Positions 60,416 through 64,000 of a stretch of DNA of 64,000 bases are shown here, piece after piece (the stretch's first letter is position 1; each line of letters begins with the position of its first letter). Under the pieces are notes generated by a model. It was not told the origin of the DNA. It did not search any database and saw only the letters and a program-made list of their open reading frames with translations. The DNA is taken from contig CALNXQ010000001.1 in assembly GCA_942490535.1 (NCBI GenBank), forward strand, positions 1-64,000, in the 5' to 3' direction. The DNA comes from JAEINY01 sp942490535 (GTDB taxonomy: Bacteria > Bacteroidota > Bacteroidia > Bacteroidales > Marinilabiliaceae). The translations under genes were made by a program, and so were the position numbers.

Positions 60416-61942
60416 TTAGAATTTCCAGCCGAATGTCATGGCTACCTGGTGATTTGAGTTTTCTAATTTAACTGCCGGATCAAATATCAAATCATACTCT
60501 TCTACAAAATAGTCACTTTTAATCTGTGTTAGTGAATAGGCGAGATCAAAATAGAAGTTTTTATCACGAATGCCAAAGCCACCTGTGTATTGATATTGTT
60601 TTGGTGATCTTTCTACATACTCTTTTTTGTACGGTGAATCATAATATGCAAATCCAGCTCTTAGAGCAAGGTTTGCAATTGGTTTATATTCAAACCCGGT
60701 TCTAAGGTTGTGGGTGCTTTTATAACGTTCCTTTATCATGGAGTTTAATTGATCCAAGGCTCTACTTGATCCACTTTTAGGCGAGAATTTGGAGGTTGTG
60801 TGATCTGTCAGCTCATAGTCAATTGATAATATACCCACTTTACCAATAATAAAAGCAGCCCCAGTTGTAAATCGGATCGGTGTTCTGTAATTATAATTGC
60901 TATTGTCTGCAACACGTTTTTCCTGAAAACGATCTCCATTTTGATAATAAGTATTCAGGCCAAAGTGGTACTTTTCCTTGATATTGTAAAATGTAGGTGA
61001 ACTTAAAGATGCGGCGAGTCTTACCGGATGCAAATTAAAAATAGCGCCAATTTTTAGATTTACGCCAAAACCATCTTGTTCTAGAGCGGAATACTTATCG
61101 TAGTAATCCAGATCATAGGGGTAGGTTGTTTTATCTGCCCCAGTAAGCCCATAGCTGTTTATTTCTCGATAAGTGCTTCGTTCATCATAACTAAATGAGT
61201 TGAAATTTAATGAACCGCCCAGCAAGAACTTGTTGCTAATGTTTGCCCCAAAAGTCAGACCATATTCACCGGCATATCCTCTTTTTTCAATCATTTTTTC
61301 CTGATCGATTCCATTGGCATCCCGTGGGAAAATATTGTTGTCTGTGTCAATGCCTTCTAATGTATTAAAATAGAAAGGTGAAGCACCAGGCAATGTGTCA
61401 ATCAAAAAGGTATTAAAAGCCATTTCTTCATAGTCAACAAGGTTGCCCGGTGAATTGCCATCAGCTTTATCTCTGAATACATTTAGTAGGGAATTTTCAC
61501 TGCTAATCTGTTCGCCTAAATTGATGCGTATATTTTGATTGTAATTAGCTGTTCGATTATATGTAAAACCAAAGTGTGTGCTAATTAATCCCGTTTCTCT
61601 TTCACGCAATGGTCTGTAGGTAGTTACACCACCTATCTGATTGAAAGGCATGCTGTACTTGTCCTCTTGTTGATTGAATTCACCGTAATTTGCTTTCGTA
61701 GAATTAAAACTAATTGAGGGTGTGAATGAAAATTCGGAGGATCTGTATACAGCAATCGATGCCGGATTTAGTGTGATGGCTGACAGGTCTCCTCCCAAGG
61801 CAGAGAACGCGTTGGCCATAGCTAAGGACCGTGCTGTTCCAGTTAATTCATTTTTGTTAAATCTTATGGCGTCATCAAATGCTTGCCCCATTATATTTGT
61901 AGTAATAAACAGGAGCACTATAATATAGAGGATGTTTTTCAT
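60416..61942 (-). CDS. OmpP1/FadL/TodX-family outer-membrane transport protein
   Basis: A 508-residue barrel with a signal peptide (TTNIMGQAF). ARSLAMANAFSALGGDLSAITLNPAS is the conserved N-terminal plug helix of FadL-type hydrophobic-molecule channels (PF03349). The C-terminus ends VAMTFGWKF, with the terminal Phe of outer-membrane proteins. Relatives in Bacteroidota are often called 'hemin receptor', but the transported molecule is unproven. It lies 35 bases after the Ser-rich lipoprotein gene and is co-transcribed with it. Confidence 0.88.
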   Translation of the reverse strand: MKNILYIIVLLFITTNIMGQAFDDAIRFNKNELTGTARSLAMANAFSALGGDLSAITLNPASIAVYRSSEFSFTPSISFNSTKANYGEFNQQEDKYSMPFNQIGGVTTYRPLRERETGLISTHFGFTYNRTANYNQNIRINLGEQISSENSLLNVFRDKADGNSPGNLVDYEEMAFNTFLIDTLPGASPFYFNTLEGIDTDNNIFPRDANGIDQEKMIEKRGYAGEYGLTFGANISNKFLLGGSLNFNSFSYDERSTYREINSYGLTGADKTTYPYDLDYYDKYSALEQDGFGVNLKIGAIFNLHPVRLAASLSSPTFYNIKEKYHFGLNTYYQNGDRFQEKRVADNSNYNYRTPIRFTTGAAFIIGKVGILSIDYELTDHTTSKFSPKSGSSRALDQLNSMIKERYKSTHNLRTGFEYKPIANLALRAGFAYYDSPYKKEYVERSPKQYQYTGGFGIRDKNFYFDLAYSLTQIKSDYFVEEYDLIFDPAVKLENSNHQVAMTFGWKF

Positions 61943-61977
61943 GTTCTAACATTTTAATTGAAAAATCAAATGGCCGA

Positions 61978-63468
61978 TTACCTTCTCGATCTAGCTGTTC
62001 CTCCAGAATTGCTTCCTGAGCTACTGCTGGAAGAACTGCTTCGGGAACTGGTACCGCTGCTACCACTGCTGGAAGATCGACTTGGAGTATAACTACTGCC
62101 GGAAGACCTGCTTGGCGAATAGCTGCTTCCTGAATTGTTGTTTGACGATCTGCTGGGAGTGTACGTGCTACGTGAAGTACTGCCCGATCTGGAAGATGAT
62201 CCCGAATTGTATGTTCTGCTTGAACTAGTTCTGTTAACCGATGATCTACTGCTGTTTGAAGATGTATTGCTTGTTGAGCGTGTAACACTGGAAGGTCGCG
62301 ATGTAGTGGCTCTGGTAGCTGAGGAACCTCCTCTATTGTAAGAGGATCTATTGTTAGCTGAGGTTTTGTTGTATGACGGGGTATAACTGCGACGTGTGGT
62401 TGTAGCAGATGTCTGTGTCGTATTACCGGTATTTTGCGATTGAGTGGATGTTTTGGTTCTATTGGTTGCCTCAGTATTATTTCTTTGAGTGTATTGATCA
62501 CGCGTCATTCGTGTATAAGTGGCATTTTCCCCTCTTATTATGGCTTTGTTATCTCGGGTGTAAGATACACCTGTTGATTGTCTTATGTTGCCAGATGAGA
62601 TGGAAGATGCAGCTCTATTGTTAACAGTCGTTGTACCATTTGCTCTTGTTAGCGTAGAGGATCTATAGGAGTTGTTTATATTCTGAGCTCTTTTTATAGA
62701 CTGGTTTGGGTAGCCAGGGTAATGTCCGCCACTGCCATACCAGTAACCGTCGTTCCAGCCATGGTGATAGCCGTGATGATATCCGCCCCATGAATTACAA
62801 CCATAGTAACCATACCATGGATCACATCCGCCATACCCGTAGCCATAGTAGGGATAGCCCCATCCCCACGACATGGAGAAGCCCCAACGCCAGGGATTAC
62901 GGTAGCCGTAATTGTAATAATAAGAGTTGTAGTAAGGACTTGACCACGAAGGAAACGCGTAAGCATAATCCCCATCTACATAAACATTCCAGTCATAGCT
63001 GTTAAAGTAAACCACGTTATCATATACCGGTGACCAGTAGGGAATCCCATTAAAGGGGCCGTGGAACTTGATCATGCGCTCGGCATAGTCCTGATCCATT
63101 GATGAGCCTTGAAAGCCATCTACCCAATAGCCGGTTTCATCATTGAAGTACACTAAGGTATCCATCTCTGCAATGGTATCCTGACTTAGCAGAGCCAAAT
63201 ACTCTTCTTGTATTTGTGAAAAGTCACGGGTATCATCTTTTGCTACATCCGATTTCAGGTACTCTTGCTGCATTTGTGAATACGCCTTGTTTTCTTGCTT
63301 TTGTTGCGCTTTCTCTAGGGGTACCGGCGTGTATTTTTCCGATACTGTCAGTGGCTTGTCGTTCGGATTGTAATAAATATCATCCTGGTAGTAAGCGGTG
63401 TTTTGAGTGGTGCTACAGGCACTCAAGATGGCAACTACAATGGCAGAAAATAATAGCTTAAGTTTCAT
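61978..63468 (-). CDS. Ser/Arg-rich lipoprotein with Tyr/Trp/Gly core
   Basis: A 496-residue lipoprotein (lipobox LSAC; ATG 63468 chosen over an upstream ATG at 63516 because it gives the signal peptide MKLKLLFSAIVVAILSAC). Residues about 30-155 are a normal folded part (YFNDETGYWVDGFQGSSMDQ). Residues about 155-230 are extremely aromatic and Gly-rich (GWGYPYYGYGYGGCDPWYG). Residues from about 240 to the end are a Ser/Thr/Arg/Asn low-complexity tail with runs such as SRSSSSSSSSGSNSGG. It precedes the FadL-type porin in the same transcript. A surface or periplasmic structural role is possible; the family is not recognised. Confidence 0.78.
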   Translation of the reverse strand: MKLKLLFSAIVVAILSACSTTQNTAYYQDDIYYNPNDKPLTVSEKYTPVPLEKAQQKQENKAYSQMQQEYLKSDVAKDDTRDFSQIQEEYLALLSQDTIAEMDTLVYFNDETGYWVDGFQGSSMDQDYAERMIKFHGPFNGIPYWSPVYDNVVYFNSYDWNVYVDGDYAYAFPSWSSPYYNSYYYNYGYRNPWRWGFSMSWGWGYPYYGYGYGGCDPWYGYYGCNSWGGYHHGYHHGWNDGYWYGSGGHYPGYPNQSIKRAQNINNSYRSSTLTRANGTTTVNNRAASSISSGNIRQSTGVSYTRDNKAIIRGENATYTRMTRDQYTQRNNTEATNRTKTSTQSQNTGNTTQTSATTTRRSYTPSYNKTSANNRSSYNRGGSSATRATTSRPSSVTRSTSNTSSNSSRSSVNRTSSSRTYNSGSSSRSGSTSRSTYTPSRSSNNNSGSSYSPSRSSGSSYTPSRSSSSGSSGTSSRSSSSSSSSGSNSGGTARSRR

Positions 63469-63663
63469 GATCGTTCCTCCAATTTGATCTGATTGATAAC
63501 AATCTAATATTAGCAAATACTATACCACAAGATGAAAATAAAATAAAAAATATCAAAAAAATGTTAAAGTGGTGGTGGTGGTATTTTCTGCAATGTTACT
63601 CTTTTTTAGTCATTAGCTCGAAAAAACAGCGCAGTAAATCCCTGCCATTGGCCTAAAAAATGC

Positions 63664-63671
63664 TATTTTTG
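63664..63671 (+). promoter_or_regulatory. -7 box of proS
   Basis: TATTTTTG (TAnnTTTG), 41 bases before ATG 63712. No good -33 was seen. Confidence 0.5.
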
Positions 63672-63711
63672 TGCCTTCTTTTCAAGCTTGCAAATAAATA
63701 GAATTTGATAT

Positions 63712-64000
63712 ATGGCAAAAGTTTTAACGCCTAGGAGTGAGAGTTACTCCCAATGGTATAACGATCTGGTGCTAAAAGCAGATTTAGCTGAGAATTCAGC
63801 AGTTAGAGGTTGTATGGTAATAAAACCTTATGGTTATGCTATTTGGGAAAAGATGCAGCGGGTGCTGGATCAGATGTTCAAAGATACAGGCCATGAAAAT
63901 GCCTATTTTCCGCTTTTCATTCCTAAATCGTTTTTCAGTAAAGAAGCTGCACACGTTGATGGTTTTGCAAAAGAGTGTGCCGTTGTAACACATTACCGGT
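63712..64000 (+). CDS. proS: Proline--tRNA ligase, partial (start only)
   Basis: 96 codons before the window edge. SESYSQWYNDLVLKADLAENS, VIKPYGYAIWEKMQRVLD and NAYFPLFIPKSFFSKEA are the class II motif 1 region of archaeal-type (type 3) ProRS, the form common in Bacteroidota. It charges tRNA-Pro. Confidence 0.95.
   Translation, partial: MAKVLTPRSESYSQWYNDLVLKADLAENSAVRGCMVIKPYGYAIWEKMQRVLDQMFKDTGHENAYFPLFIPKSFFSKEAAHVDGFAKECAVVTHYR

Noticed and set aside
62135..62341. Plus-strand Leu/Asp/Glu-rich frame
   Set aside because: Complement of the Ser/Arg-rich repeat; no start signal or domain.
61875..62501. 208-codon minus-strand frame overlapping the Ser-rich lipoprotein
   Set aside because: It is an alternative frame of the low-complexity tail and has repeated His/Pro/Ala composition only.

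Overview
The window looks like a chromosome segment from a marine or gut-type Bacteroidota, most likely near Marinilabiliales or Bacteroidales (inference; no rRNA gene is present to place it). The signs are a SusC/SusD pair, a hybrid two-component regulator, an ECF sigma/FecR pair, a protein with a C-terminal type IX secretion sorting domain, a PorD-like protein, a serine-palmitoyltransferase-type enzyme, and many promoters with the Bacteroidota -7 box TAnnTTTG and no Shine-Dalgarno signal. No tRNA, rRNA or CRISPR array was found.

Layout. 1-5214: the valS 5' part (cut by the window edge), a small RRM RNA-binding protein and a DUF5686 outer-membrane protein, all on the minus strand. 5492-31565: a large polysaccharide utilization locus (PUL). 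It holds ECF sigma, FecR anti-sigma, SusC with an STN domain, SusD, a heparinase II/III-type lyase and a GH2 enzyme; then a 780-base repeat-rich gap; an oppositely oriented hybrid two-component regulator; and a second block of GH88 unsaturated glucuronyl hydrolase, KdgF cupin, large GH2, sulfatase, PQQ-type beta-propeller and second sulfatase. Together they predict import and depolymerisation of a sulfated, uronic-acid-containing polysaccharide. The lyase makes 4,5-unsaturated uronates, GH88 releases them, KdgF linearises them, the sulfatases remove sulfate and the GH2 enzymes trim beta-linked Gal or GlcA. The exact glycan (glycosaminoglycan, ulvan or other) cannot be read from the sequence.

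31584-45374: a mixed region with rlmD, a QueF homologue lacking the catalytic cysteine, a T9SS-exported protein with six Ig-like repeats, a methyltransferase, a NahK-like sugar kinase with a CBM9-like partner, an IS982-like insertion sequence that has split a DUF4136 lipoprotein gene (the original frame can be rebuilt exactly), a Tyr/Trp-rich exported protein, and a bacteriohemerythrin gene split by a frameshift in an A7 run.

45498-64000: mostly housekeeping genes. These are an acyl-ACP thioesterase, a GAF histidine kinase, a ketopantoate reductase-like protein, two exported unknowns (one resembling the periplasmic half of ExbD), the serine-palmitoyltransferase-type enzyme, the conserved bamD-rpoZ-coaBC-porD-recN run, fabI, cysDN, an array of CACGTGTG repeats, a FadL/OmpP1-type porin with an upstream Ser-rich lipoprotein, and the start of proS at the right edge.
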